Shown: positions 9,176-17,867 of the stretch, in pieces | How positions within the stretch are numbered: position 1 is the stretch's first letter | Layout: each line of letters begins with the position of its first letter | DNA from: JBQTII01 sp052388275 | GTDB lineage: Bacteria > Actinomycetota > Actinomycetes > Sporichthyales > Sporichthyaceae | DNA: 64,000 nt | NCBI GenBank assembly: GCA_052388275.1 | Contig: JBQTII010000063.1 | Coordinates: 1-64,000, forward strand | Reading direction: 5' to 3' | Made by a program: the position numbers and the translations under genes | The notes under the pieces: generated by a model | Database searches by the model: none | Seen by the model: only the letters and a program-made list of their open reading frames with translations | Told to the model about the DNA's origin: nothing

Positions 9176-10057
9176 TCAGGGTTCCAAGCAAGCCGGGATC
9201 GAGTCGGTCCGGCCCGAGGGTGATCCGGTCTGACCGCCCGGGGAGTAGATCTTCACCCACCGCACGCCCGCAAGCGCCTTCAACGTTGCCGCGATCTGGT
9301 TGGCGATGGTGAACGTCGACCCGCGGGAGTTGCAGCGGCCCACGAGGCGGACGCGAGCGATCTGGTCGCTGATCGACAGGGAGCGAAAACCGGTGGCCCC
9401 GCTGCGGATGTTGATCAGGCCGGCCGCCTTCTCCGCCGCGGTGGGGCCGGCGAACATCCGGTGCAGGGCGCCGGTGGCGGGAGCATTCTTGGGGACCCAG
9501 CGCGACACCGAGCGCGTCTGCGCCTTGACCTTGTCGGCGAAGAACACCGGGACCTTGGTGCGGGCGTAGTCGTTGCGGATGTCGATCACGACTCGGCTCG
9601 GGTTCGTCCGCGTCGAGGTGGTGAAGGACGTCCGGCTCATCACCGAGGCACCGAACGAGATCTGGCCCTCGAAATCGCCGGCGAAGAGCACCTGGTTGAG
9701 GTTGGGCAGACCCAAGGATCGGCGCGGGGGTCCGAAGGTGAAGTTGTCCTGCGAATCCAGGCCGGTCACTGCGTTCAGGCCGATCTGCAGGAAGGCATTC
9801 CCGGCCGCGGGGATGGTGTCGCCGGACCCGTCCTGGGTGACCTGCGAAGACCACTGCGCGAAGATGTTCGTGGGCAGGGCGCCGCTGAACTCGAACACCA
9901 GGCGGTCGAATCCGGGGTGCTCGGCGGCCCGGATCTCGGTGAGCCGCGACGTGCCGGGCGGCGCATGGCTCGCCTGGGCGATGGTGCCCTGCCCGGCCGA
10001 CGTGAGTGCGGCCATGGTGATCCCGACCAGCACCGCGCTGCGAAAGCGTGCTCGCAT
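9176..10057 (-). CDS. Secreted AMIN-like/GerMN domain protein
   Basis: The 293-residue protein starts with a signal peptide (MRARFRSAVLVGITMAALTS, then AGQGTIAQA). The middle part (GFDRLVFEFSGALP... and TRTNPSRVVIDIRND) looks like the AMIN-like beta domain found in exported actinobacterial proteins. The C-terminal part (FRSLSISDQIARVRLVG, then TFTIANQIAATLKALAGVRW) resembles GerMN, a domain of sporulation and cell-surface proteins. It is probably a cell-envelope protein. It is divergent from murA, with a 137-nt intergenic region between the starts. Molecular function is unknown. Confidence 0.75.
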   Translation of the reverse strand: MRARFRSAVLVGITMAALTSAGQGTIAQASHAPPGTSRLTEIRAAEHPGFDRLVFEFSGALPTNIFAQWSSQVTQDGSGDTIPAAGNAFLQIGLNAVTGLDSQDNFTFGPPRRSLGLPNLNQVLFAGDFEGQISFGASVMSRTSFTTSTRTNPSRVVIDIRNDYARTKVPVFFADKVKAQTRSVSRWVPKNAPATGALHRMFAGPTAAEKAAGLINIRSGATGFRSLSISDQIARVRLVGRCNSRGSTFTIANQIAATLKALAGVRWVKIYSPGGQTGSPSGRTDSIPACLEP

Positions 10058-10194
10058 GTTCTCCCCCTCTCGGCGGCCGCCAGTGGCCGCTCCTGCAGAC
10101 GACGCACAGCGTCGCCGCTTGGTTTACACCGGGCCGGCGCCGTTCGAGAGTGCAATGCAGGGATTGGTTCGCCAGCGGCCCATACGATGCACGG

Positions 10195-11475
10195 GTGGAC
10201 AGGTTCCGGGTGCAGGGCGGGGCACGACTGGCCGGTGAGGTGACGATCTCCGGCGCCAAGAACAGCGTGCTCAAGCTGATGGCGGCGGCGCTGCTCGCTC
10301 CGGGCCGCTCGACCCTGACCAACGTCCCGGACATCCTCGACACCGAGTACATGGCGGCCCTGCTGCGCCGGCTCGGCTGCGAGGTCGGCCTCACCCCGGG
10401 AACCGTCGTCATCGACGTCCCCGGCGAGCTGGATCACGAGGCGCCGTACGAGCTGGTGCGCCGGCTACGCGCCTCGATCTGCGTCCTGGGCCCGTTGGTC
10501 GCCCGGTGCGCTCAGGCCAAGGTGGCGCTGCCGGGCGGGGACAGCATCGGGGTGCGGGCCCTGGACTTTCACCTCGCCGGGCTGGCAAAGCTGGGCGCGA
10601 CGAGTGAGTCCGAGCACGGCTACATCATCGCGCGGGCCCACGACGGGTTGCGCGGTGCCGCGATCTACCTGGACTTCCCCAGCGTCGGCGCGACCGAGAA
10701 CGTGCTGATGGCCGCCGTGCTGGCAGCGGGCACCACCACCATCGACAACGCGGCGCGCGAGCCGGAGATCGTCGACCTCGTTGACATGCTCAACGCGATG
10801 GGCGCGAAGGTCTCCGGCGGGGGCACGTCCACGATCGAGATCGAGGGCACCGCCGGCCGGGCGCTCTCCCCGACGACGCACCGCACCGTTCCCGACCGCA
10901 TCGTCGCCGGGACCTGGGCGGTCGCCGCGGCGATGACCCGCGGCGACGTCACGATCCGCAACTCCTGCCCGCAGCACATCGAGCTTCCGCTGGACAAGCT
11001 CGTCACCTCCGGCGCCGATGTGGAGTGGCTCGATGACGGGTTCCGGGTCGCGATGGATCGCCGCCCCGAGGCCGTCGACATCGTCACGCTGCCCTACCCC
11101 GGATTCCCCACCGACCTGCAGCCGGCCTTCATCGCGCTGAACACCGTCGCCGAGGGCGCGGCGATGGTGACGGAGAACGTCTTCGAGGCCCGCTTCATGT
11201 TCATCGACGAGATGGTGCGCCTGGGGGCGGAGATCAGAACCGACGGGCACCATGCGGTGATCCGCGGCCGGGAGCAGCTCTCCGGTGCGCCGGTGCGCTC
11301 GCATGACATCCGGGCCGGGGCCGGGCTGGTGCTGGCCGGGCTGGTGGCCGACGGGGAGACGATCGTTACCGAGGTGCACCACGTGGACCGCGGCTATGCC
11401 GGGTTCGTCGAGCAGTTGAATTCGCTCGGTGCCGTGGTGATCCGCGAGCCGGACCCGGACTTCTTCGACGCCTGA
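10195..11475 (+). CDS. murA: UDP-N-acetylglucosamine 1-carboxyvinyltransferase
   Basis: The 426-residue enzyme catalyses the first committed step of peptidoglycan precursor synthesis, adding enolpyruvate from PEP to UDP-GlcNAc. ISGAKNSVLKL at the N-terminus and FPTDLQPAFIAL are family signatures. The active-site loop reads ALPGGDSIGVRALDFH: the usual Cys is Asp116, as in Mycobacterium MurA, which makes the enzyme insensitive to fosfomycin. GTG at 10195 is chosen because the product MDRFRVQGGARLAGEVTISG fits the family start; the frame opens further upstream without homology. It reads away from the GerMN gene. Confidence 0.96.
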   Translation: MDRFRVQGGARLAGEVTISGAKNSVLKLMAAALLAPGRSTLTNVPDILDTEYMAALLRRLGCEVGLTPGTVVIDVPGELDHEAPYELVRRLRASICVLGPLVARCAQAKVALPGGDSIGVRALDFHLAGLAKLGATSESEHGYIIARAHDGLRGAAIYLDFPSVGATENVLMAAVLAAGTTTIDNAAREPEIVDLVDMLNAMGAKVSGGGTSTIEIEGTAGRALSPTTHRTVPDRIVAGTWAVAAAMTRGDVTIRNSCPQHIELPLDKLVTSGADVEWLDDGFRVAMDRRPEAVDIVTLPYPGFPTDLQPAFIALNTVAEGAAMVTENVFEARFMFIDEMVRLGAEIRTDGHHAVIRGREQLSGAPVRSHDIRAGAGLVLAGLVADGETIVTEVHHVDRGYAGFVEQLNSLGAVVIREPDPDFFDA

Positions 11476-11492
11476 ACGCGCGGACGTCTGAA

Positions 11493-11518
11493 GGGGTGGT
11501 GGCTATATAGACCACCCC
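11493..11518. terminator. Bidirectional hairpin after murA
   Basis: GGGGTGGT at 11493-11500 pairs with ACCACCCC at 11511-11518 around the loop GGCTATATAG. It lies between the murA stop and the stop of the convergent membrane-protein gene, so it could serve both strands. Confidence 0.65.
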
Positions 11519-11526
11519 AGCGGACG

Positions 11527-11880
11527 TTAGGGGGTGGGGGGGGGGGGGTGCTCGTCGGCGTCGGCGAGCACCTGGCGCGCGCGGGGGGCATCGGCCGGAA
11601 AGACGAAGATCCGCAGGCCGACGTCGATGCGGGTCAGGGTGCCCCTGACCCCGGCCAGCCCCAGCAGCGCGCGCAGGCGTTCGCCCTCGGCTTGGGAGCC
11701 GGGCGCGCAGATTGCGGTCAGCAGTCCGTACTGGTCCTCGGCGCCCGCGCGGGTGCGGCGCGCCAGCAGCGAGCCGGTGTTGTTCGAGGCCGACCAGCGC
11801 AGGACCAGGATGAAGAAGCCGACGATGGCGAAGGCGGCGATGGGCCCCCAGAGGTAGGAGTAACCGGACCCGAACAACAT
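11527..11880 (-). CDS. Small single-helix membrane protein, unknown function
   Basis: The 117-residue protein has one membrane helix at about residues 9-29 (YLWGPIAAFAIVGFFILVLR) and a soluble domain with YGLLTAICAPGSQAEGERLR, then LTRIDVGLRIFVFPADAPRA. The pattern resembles small actinobacterial proteins with a DUF2007-like signal-transducing domain, but I do not assign a family. The 3' end is a run of C on the coding strand (about 13 G on the plus strand near 11535-11548) that encodes HPPPPTP; its exact length may be wrong in the assembly. Confidence 0.65.
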   Translation of the reverse strand: MLFGSGYSYLWGPIAAFAIVGFFILVLRWSASNNTGSLLARRTRAGAEDQYGLLTAICAPGSQAEGERLRALLGLAGVRGTLTRIDVGLRIFVFPADAPRARQVLADADEHPPPPTP

Positions 11881-11923
11881 GGGCTGATTCTGCCGTGCGC
11901 GTTCGCGTGGCTACCATCGAGAG

Positions 11924-13933
11924 GTGACCCGTGACAAGCCTTGGCTGATCCGCACCTACGCCGGGCACTCCTCGGCCGAGGGTTCCAACGCGCTCTACCG
12001 GGGCAACCTGGCTAAGGGTCAGACGGGCCTGTCCGTCGCGTTCGATCTGCCCACCCAGACCGGCTATGACCCGGACCACGTCCTGGCTCGCGGGGAGGTC
12101 GGCAAGGTCGGGGTCCCGGTGCCACACCTGGGTGAGATGCGCAAGCTGTTCCTCGGGATCCCACTGGAGACGATGAACACCTCGATGACGATCAACGCCA
12201 CTGCGATGTGGCTGCTGGCCATGTATCAGGTGGTCGCGCAGGAGCAGGCAACGGCGGCGGGCACCGACCCCGCGGCGGCGCTGACGAAGCTGTCCGGTAC
12301 CACCCAGAACGACATCATCAAGGAGTACCTCTCACGCGGCACCTACGTCTTCCCGCCGGCGGCCTCCCTGCGCCTGACGGTGGACACGATCGCCTACACC
12401 GTGGTGCACGTGCCCAAGTGGAACCCGATCAACATCTGCAGCTACCACCTGCAGGAGGCCGGAGCGACCACGGTCCAGGAGCTGGCATTCACCATGGCGA
12501 CGGCGATCGCCGTGCTGGACGCCGTGCGTGATTCGGGTCAGGTGCCGGCGGAGAAATTCGGCGACGTCGTGGGGCGGATCTCCTTCTTCGTCAACTCCTC
12601 CGTGCGCTTCGTCGAAGAGCTGTGCAAGATGCGCGCCTTCGTCGAGCTTTGGGACACGATCGCCGCGCAGCGCTACGGCGTGACCGATTCCAAGGCACGG
12701 CGCTTCCGCTACGGGGTCCAGGTCAACTCCCTCGGGCTGACGGAGGCTCAGCCGGAGAACAACATTCAGCGCATCGTGCTGGAGATGCTCGGTGTGACGC
12801 TGTCCAAGGACGCCCGCGCCCGCGCGATCCAATTGCCGGCCTGGAACGAGGCACTCGGCCTGCCGCGCCCGTGGGACCAGCAGTGGTCGCTGCGCATCCA
12901 GCAGGTGCTTGCCCACGAATCCGACCTGCTCGACTACGGCGACCTGTTCACCGGCTCGGTCGTGGTGGCGGCAAAGGTGGAACAGCTGGTGGCCGAGGCG
13001 CGCGCCGAGCTGGACCGCATCGCCGAACTCGGCGGGGCCGTGGCCGCCGTCGAGTCCGGTTACCTGAAGTCGGCTTTGGTCTCCTCCCACGCGCAGCGTC
13101 GCGCCCGGATCGAGTCCGGCGAGGACAAGGTGATCGGCGTCAACTCCTTCACCGAATCCGAGCCCAACCCGCTGCTGGCCGATCTCGACGCCGCAATCCA
13201 GACCGCAGACCCCGAGGCCGAGCAGGCGGCTATCGCGAGCCTGCACGCCTGGCGGGCTGATCGCGACGAGGCAGCGGCCGAGGCGGCGCTGGCGGCCCTG
13301 CGCGTTGCGGCCAAGACGGAGGTGAACCTGATGGCTGCGACGCTGGACTGCGTCCGCGCGGGCATCACGACGGGGGAGTGGGCCGGAGCGTTGCGCGAGG
13401 AGTTCGGGGAGTACCGCGCCCCGACGGGGGTGTCCGGGGTGAACCTCGCATGCAACGGCACGGAGATTGCCGCGGTGCGCGAAGCCGTGCGTGCCACCGG
13501 GGAGGCGCTGGGCCGGCGCCTGCGCCTGCTGGTCGGCAAGCCGGGCTTGGACGGGCATTCCAACGGCGCCGAGCAGGTGGCGGTGCGCGCCCGCGACGCC
13601 GGCTTCGAGGTCGTCTATCAGGGTATCCGCCTGACGCCGGCTCAGATTGTGGCCGCAGCGGTCGAGGAGGATGTGCACTGCGTCGGCCTGTCGATCCTGT
13701 CGGGCTCGCACATGGAGCTGATTCCGGACGTGCTGGCCCGGCTGCGTGCGGCGGGCGCCGGGGAGATTCCCGTGATCGTGGGCGGGATCGTCCCGGACGC
13801 CGACGCGCGTGCGCTGGTCCAGGCCGGGGTGGCTGCGGTCTTCACCCCCAAGGACTACGGACTGACCCAGATCATGGCGCAGATCGTCGAGGTCATCCGA
13901 GTCGCGAACGCGCTGGCGCCGACCGCGGTCTAG
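11924..13933 (+). CDS. Coenzyme B12-dependent ethylmalonyl-CoA mutase-type enzyme (MeaA/Ecm)
   Basis: The 669-residue protein has an N-terminal acyl-CoA mutase barrel (WLIRTYAGHSSAEGSN, then FDLPTQTGYDPDH) and a C-terminal B12 domain with the cobalamin-binding DGHSNG (GKPGLDGHSNGAEQ, near residue 540) and GLSILSGSH. The single-chain form and PWLIRTYAGHS start match MeaA/Ecm of Streptomyces and Methylobacterium rather than the two-subunit methylmalonyl-CoA mutase. Ecm converts ethylmalonyl-CoA to methylsuccinyl-CoA in acetyl-CoA assimilation. Substrate cannot be proven from sequence alone; isobutyryl-CoA-type mutases are the alternative. Start is GTG at 11924. Confidence 0.85.
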   Translation: MTRDKPWLIRTYAGHSSAEGSNALYRGNLAKGQTGLSVAFDLPTQTGYDPDHVLARGEVGKVGVPVPHLGEMRKLFLGIPLETMNTSMTINATAMWLLAMYQVVAQEQATAAGTDPAAALTKLSGTTQNDIIKEYLSRGTYVFPPAASLRLTVDTIAYTVVHVPKWNPINICSYHLQEAGATTVQELAFTMATAIAVLDAVRDSGQVPAEKFGDVVGRISFFVNSSVRFVEELCKMRAFVELWDTIAAQRYGVTDSKARRFRYGVQVNSLGLTEAQPENNIQRIVLEMLGVTLSKDARARAIQLPAWNEALGLPRPWDQQWSLRIQQVLAHESDLLDYGDLFTGSVVVAAKVEQLVAEARAELDRIAELGGAVAAVESGYLKSALVSSHAQRRARIESGEDKVIGVNSFTESEPNPLLADLDAAIQTADPEAEQAAIASLHAWRADRDEAAAEAALAALRVAAKTEVNLMAATLDCVRAGITTGEWAGALREEFGEYRAPTGVSGVNLACNGTEIAAVREAVRATGEALGRRLRLLVGKPGLDGHSNGAEQVAVRARDAGFEVVYQGIRLTPAQIVAAAVEEDVHCVGLSILSGSHMELIPDVLARLRAAGAGEIPVIVGGIVPDADARALVQAGVAAVFTPKDYGLTQIMAQIVEVIRVANALAPTAV

Positions 13934-14084
13934 ATCTTCGTGGGGCGGGGTGCCCGAGGACGGTTCTGCGCACGAAAGTTGCGGACGCGCTGTGAGCAGC
14001 GGCACAGACCCCCCAGCTGAAGGTATTTGCCCTGGTGAGCGGCGCTTCGCCATAGCCTTCCGGCAACCGTCCTGGAGGATCCCC

Positions 14085-14549
14085 ATGCCCACCGCGCCCT
14101 CGAACGTCCTGCATCTCGCCGATCTCAAGGATCACCTCGGCAAGCATCTGGGCTACAGCGAATGGCACACGGTCGAGCAGGACCAGATCACCATGTTCGC
14201 CGACGCCAGCGGCGACCACCAGTGGATTCACCTCGACGCGGAGCGCGCCCGATCAGGACCCTTCGGCGCGACCATCGCGCACGGATACCTGACGCTGTCT
14301 CTGGCCTCGAAGTTTCTCTTCGAACTGCTGGCCGTTGACGGCGCGGCTGCCGTGGTGAACTACGGGCTGAACAAGACCCGCTTCCCGGCCCCGGTCCGCT
14401 CCGGTGCTGCGTTGCGGATGGGGGCCGAGGTGCTTGCCGTCGACCCGGTGCCCGGTGGGGTGCAGTTGACGATCACCGCGACCTTCGAGGTGGCGAACCA
14501 GGCCAAGCCGGCGTGCGTGGCAGAACTCGTGTTCCGCTACTTCGCCTGA
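14085..14549 (+). CDS. MaoC-like (R)-specific enoyl-CoA hydratase
   Basis: The 154-residue hot-dog-fold protein carries the hydratase-2 motif FADASGDHQWIHLD with the catalytic Asp and His, followed by GATIAHGYLTLSL. Such enzymes hydrate crotonyl- or longer enoyl-CoA to (R)-3-hydroxyacyl-CoA, the substrate of PHA synthase, and PhaC is the next gene 40 nt downstream. It is therefore a PhaJ candidate. GGAGG at 14074-14078 fixes the ATG at 14085; the upstream in-frame extension is not supported. A mycobacterial HtdZ-like role in fatty acid metabolism is the alternative. Confidence 0.86.
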   Translation: MPTAPSNVLHLADLKDHLGKHLGYSEWHTVEQDQITMFADASGDHQWIHLDAERARSGPFGATIAHGYLTLSLASKFLFELLAVDGAAAVVNYGLNKTRFPAPVRSGAALRMGAEVLAVDPVPGGVQLTITATFEVANQAKPACVAELVFRYFA

Positions 14550-14589
14550 ATCTGAATCTGAACTTGAATCCGAGTTAAGGGACGCAATT

Positions 14590-16257
14590 GTGGTGACGTT
14601 GAGGGTGCCGACGCAGGCCGACATCGACCCGATCGGGCTTGGCGGAACGATGGCCAGGCTCGGGGTGGGGCTCGTGCGCCGACCCCTGCCCGTGCTCGCG
14701 GGCCTGAGCCGCTACGGCGGCGGCCTGGCCCATACCGCGCTGGCCACGGCGGGTCGCTCCGTCGGCATGAACACCTCCGGTCCGATCCCCGTCTCGGGCC
14801 AGGACCGGCGCTTCGCCGACCCGGCCTGGGCGCAGAACCCGCGCTTTTTCGCGACCCTGCAGTCCTACCGGCTCTTCGAAAGGCTGGTCGCCGACATCAT
14901 CGCGGCCGCGGAGCTGCGCGAACCGTACGCGGCGAAGGCCCGATTCGTGGGCCGCATGGTGGTGGAAGCGGCGGCGCCGACCAACGTGCTCCCCGGTAAC
15001 CCAGCCGCCCTCAAGCGAGCGTTCGACACCGGCGGTAAGAGCCTGGTGCGCGGAGCGCGCAACATGGCCTCCGATGTGGTGACCAACGACGGCCTGCCGC
15101 GCAAGGTCGACCGGGCAGCGTTCACCGTCGGCGAGAACCTGGCGGTGACGGATGGTCAGGTCGTCTTCCGCAACGATCTGATCGAGCTGTTGCAGTACGA
15201 GCCACGCACCCCCGCCAGCCACGAGATTCCGCTGTTGCTGAGCCCGCCGTGGATCAACAAGTACTACATCATGGATCTGGCTCCAGGCCGTTCCTTCGCG
15301 CAGTGGGCGCTCGATCACGGGCACACCGTGTTCGCGATCAGCTATCGCAACCCGGATCGCTCGATGAGCAAGATCGCGCTGGATGACTACCTGCTCTCGG
15401 GTCCGCTCGCGGCGCTCGAGGTCATCGAGAACATCACAGGTTCGCCGAAGGTCAACATCGCTGCCCTGTGCCTGGGTGGCAGTCTGACGGCCATGCTGCT
15501 CGCCCACCTGGCGGCCACCGGGAGCGAGCGCGTCAACTCGGTGACGCTGCTGAACACGCTGCTGGACTTCTCTGAACCAGGTGAGCTCGGGGCATTTGCT
15601 GATGCTGCCTCAGTTGCTCGGATCGAGGCCAAAATGACCCGGACAGGATTCCTGGACGCCAAGGACATGGCGCGCACCTTCGACCTGATGCGGGCGAACG
15701 ACCTGATCTGGGGCTACGTCTCCAGCCGTTGGCTGATGGGGGAGGAGCTGGCCGCGTTCGACATCCTGGCCTGGAATGAGGACAGCACGCGGATGCCGGC
15801 AGCGATGCATTCGACCTACCTGCGCTCGTGCTACGTGGAGAATCGCCTTGCGCGGGGCGAGATGACGCTGGCCGGCGTCGACCTCGACCTGGGCAAGGTC
15901 GCCGCCGACGCCTACGTCCTCGCCGCCAAGGAGGATCACATCGCCCCGTGGACCGCGGCCTACCGCTCGACGCAGTTGCTGGCGGGTGAGAACAGGTTCG
16001 TCCTGAGCTCGGCGGGTCACATCGCCGGCATCGTCAACCCACCCGGCCCCAAGGCCAAGCATTGGACAGGCGCGGACCTGCCGGCCGACCCACAGCAGTG
16101 GCTGGCCGGCGCCACCGAGCACCGCGGGTCCTGGTGGGAGGACTGGGCCACCTGGATCGGAACCCGGGCCGGGGGCACGGGCGCCCCGCCGCCCATGGGC
16201 AGTGACCGTTACCCCGCGCTGTGCCCGGCTCCGGGCACCTACGTGCTCGGCACCTAG
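14590..16257 (+). CDS. phaC: Poly(3-hydroxyalkanoate) synthase
   Basis: The 555-residue synthase polymerises (R)-3-hydroxyacyl-CoA. The nucleophile Cys294 lies in AALCLGGS, Asp in AAKEDHIAPW and His in SAGHIAGIVNPP, giving the Cys-Asp-His triad. The N-terminal PhaC domain includes RFFATLQSYRL. The lipase-like box usually reads G-x-C-x-G; here the first Gly is Ala292. The length fits class I, and no PhaE or PhaR is adjacent. The start is GTG at 14590, after the MaoC gene. Stop is TAG. Confidence 0.92.
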   Translation: MVTLRVPTQADIDPIGLGGTMARLGVGLVRRPLPVLAGLSRYGGGLAHTALATAGRSVGMNTSGPIPVSGQDRRFADPAWAQNPRFFATLQSYRLFERLVADIIAAAELREPYAAKARFVGRMVVEAAAPTNVLPGNPAALKRAFDTGGKSLVRGARNMASDVVTNDGLPRKVDRAAFTVGENLAVTDGQVVFRNDLIELLQYEPRTPASHEIPLLLSPPWINKYYIMDLAPGRSFAQWALDHGHTVFAISYRNPDRSMSKIALDDYLLSGPLAALEVIENITGSPKVNIAALCLGGSLTAMLLAHLAATGSERVNSVTLLNTLLDFSEPGELGAFADAASVARIEAKMTRTGFLDAKDMARTFDLMRANDLIWGYVSSRWLMGEELAAFDILAWNEDSTRMPAAMHSTYLRSCYVENRLARGEMTLAGVDLDLGKVAADAYVLAAKEDHIAPWTAAYRSTQLLAGENRFVLSSAGHIAGIVNPPGPKAKHWTGADLPADPQQWLAGATEHRGSWWEDWATWIGTRAGGTGAPPPMGSDRYPALCPAPGTYVLGT

Positions 16258-16316
16258 TAGGGCGTGTCTCCTACTCTCAGGTGAACGCGGTGGACGTCGA
16301 TCCGCGCCGCCTATCG

Positions 16317-17853
16317 GGATTGGGGGCTCTCCACCATCGAGGGTGTAGCCGCAGCCTATTTGTCAGGGATCCGTGCTCTCGTGTGGCCGGGGTTGCGCGC
16401 TGCGGTGCCAGTGTGGGTTGCGGCGTGGTCGTTGCTCGAAATCCACCCACGCTGGGGGGATCAGTTCGGGTCGTTGATCTTCAGCGAAGCTGACGGTCCA
16501 GCCGCGGTGGTGGACGTGATCGTGGTGGATTGAGCAGAGCAACACCATGTTGTCCAGATCGGTCGGACCGCCGTCGGCCCAATGTCGAACGTGGTGCGCT
16601 TCGGTCCATGCGGCGGGGCGGGTGCACCCGGGGAACACACATCCGCGGTCGCGTTCGACCAGGGCGATCCACTGGCCGTGGGTGACGGTGCGGTGATCAC
16701 GCCCGACCTTCAGCGGCACCCCGTCGGCGTTCAGGAGCAGGGCGGTGAGGTTGCTGTCGCAGGACATTCGCCGGATGGCCGCGATGGTGAGGTCTTCGCC
16801 GGTCTCGGTGGTCCCGAACCCGGTCCCGGCTCGCAGGTCGTCGGCGCGGACGGTGAGGTGCACGTGGGGGCGTTCCCCGCGCTGGCGCGGCAGGGTCCCG
16901 GACCGTAGTGCGTGCCGGCACACCTCGAGCAGCGCATCGGCGCGGCGGACCCCGGCGGTGCGCGGATCCGGGGTGCCATCCTCGCCGGGAAGGGGCGCAG
17001 CCAACGCACCGATCGCGGCCTTCACGATCGCGACGTGCTCATCGGTCTCGGTCCAGCGGATCGTCTGGGTGCCGTTGTGGTTCTCGGTGATCGACAGCTC
17101 CCGGCGGCGCTTGGCGGCCTCGTCGTAGTCCAGGGACCCGTCGGGGTCGATCGCGTACGCGATCCGCTTACCCAACTTGCGCAGGTCCACCGAATCCAGC
17201 ACCTTGGCCTGGGCCAGCAGGAACCCCTCCGCCCACACCGAGTCCTCGGCTGCGGTGTCCTTCGGTAGACCAGTGACGGTCTCGGTGATCGCCCGCGCCT
17301 GCTCGACCGCGATCTCCCCGGCCGCAAGGCAAGCCCGGGTGTCGGGGAAGCGGGTGTGCAGTTCGCTCGTCAGGGTGCAGGTCGCCTTCGCGGTCCCGGG
17401 TGACATCCGCAACAACCCGGCCAACAACGCCGTGTCCGAGGTCGCAGCGTTCGACGCCGCCATTCCCCGCGTCTGCGCCTCACGCACCAACGACAACTGC
17501 AACGACGCAAGCTTCGAGGCCAGCACATGCCCCCGTCGCAGCAGGTCCAGCACGTCAGGTTCCGCGAGGCGCCACGCCTGGTCCCCGACCAGTTTCAGCG
17601 CGTGCTCGACCGCGACCTCCAGGCCCGCGAAGGCCTCCAGTTCCGGGGTGAGCACGCTGGTTTCCATACCGACGAATCTACCCGCGAGCACCGACAATTG
17701 CGCAGCTCAGCACCTACCTTCGGCACCTCAACAGCCTCATCTGTACCTAATTTCTGACACCCACTCACCTCGCCTCGCCGACTCTCGCCCAGGCCCGGTT
17801 TCTCTTCGATACCGGGCGCGTCTACACCCTCGATTGCGAAGAGCCGGATTGGG
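16317..17853. mobile_element. Transposon-like unit with inverted ends and 8-bp direct repeats around a DUF222/HNH gene
   Basis: The left end at 16325-16348 and the right end at 17822-17845 are inverted copies matching at 21 of 24 positions: both begin GGCTCT and end ATCGAGGGTGTAG when read inward. Immediately outside lie two identical 8-bp sequences, GGATTGGG, at 16317-16324 and 17846-17853. This is the structure of a transposed element of 1521 bp with target duplication. The only gene inside is DUF222/HNH; there is no transposase. The ends and the 8-bp duplication recall ISL3-family elements, from memory and not checked. It sits between phaC and nucS. Confidence 0.75.
16363..17667 (-). CDS. 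DUF222 domain / HNH endonuclease (13E12-repeat family)
   Basis: The 434-residue protein has an N-terminal DUF222 region (residues about 20-320) and a C-terminal HNH nuclease with RDRGCVFPGCTRPAAWTEAH, then HHVRHWADGGPTDLDNMVLL and CSIHHDHVHHRGW. The metal- and DNA-contacting His residues and the paired Cys are intact, so it is probably active. The family is amplified in actinobacterial genomes and includes the REP13E12 repeats of M. tuberculosis; function is unresolved. The ATG at 17667 (METSVLTPELEAF) is preferred over an upstream TTG. It is the only gene between the inverted repeats of the flanking element. Confidence 0.88.
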   Translation of the reverse strand: METSVLTPELEAFAGLEVAVEHALKLVGDQAWRLAEPDVLDLLRRGHVLASKLASLQLSLVREAQTRGMAASNAATSDTALLAGLLRMSPGTAKATCTLTSELHTRFPDTRACLAAGEIAVEQARAITETVTGLPKDTAAEDSVWAEGFLLAQAKVLDSVDLRKLGKRIAYAIDPDGSLDYDEAAKRRRELSITENHNGTQTIRWTETDEHVAIVKAAIGALAAPLPGEDGTPDPRTAGVRRADALLEVCRHALRSGTLPRQRGERPHVHLTVRADDLRAGTGFGTTETGEDLTIAAIRRMSCDSNLTALLLNADGVPLKVGRDHRTVTHGQWIALVERDRGCVFPGCTRPAAWTEAHHVRHWADGGPTDLDNMVLLCSIHHDHVHHRGWTVSFAEDQRPELIPPAWVDFEQRPRRNPHWHRSAQPRPHESTDP

Positions 17854-17867
17854 AGACCTGCCCTAGA

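Noticed and set aside
11535..11548. Programmed slippage at the G run in the small membrane-protein gene
   Set aside because: The run is at the extreme 3' end encoding HPPPPTP; a length error there has little effect and there is no downstream frame to slip into.
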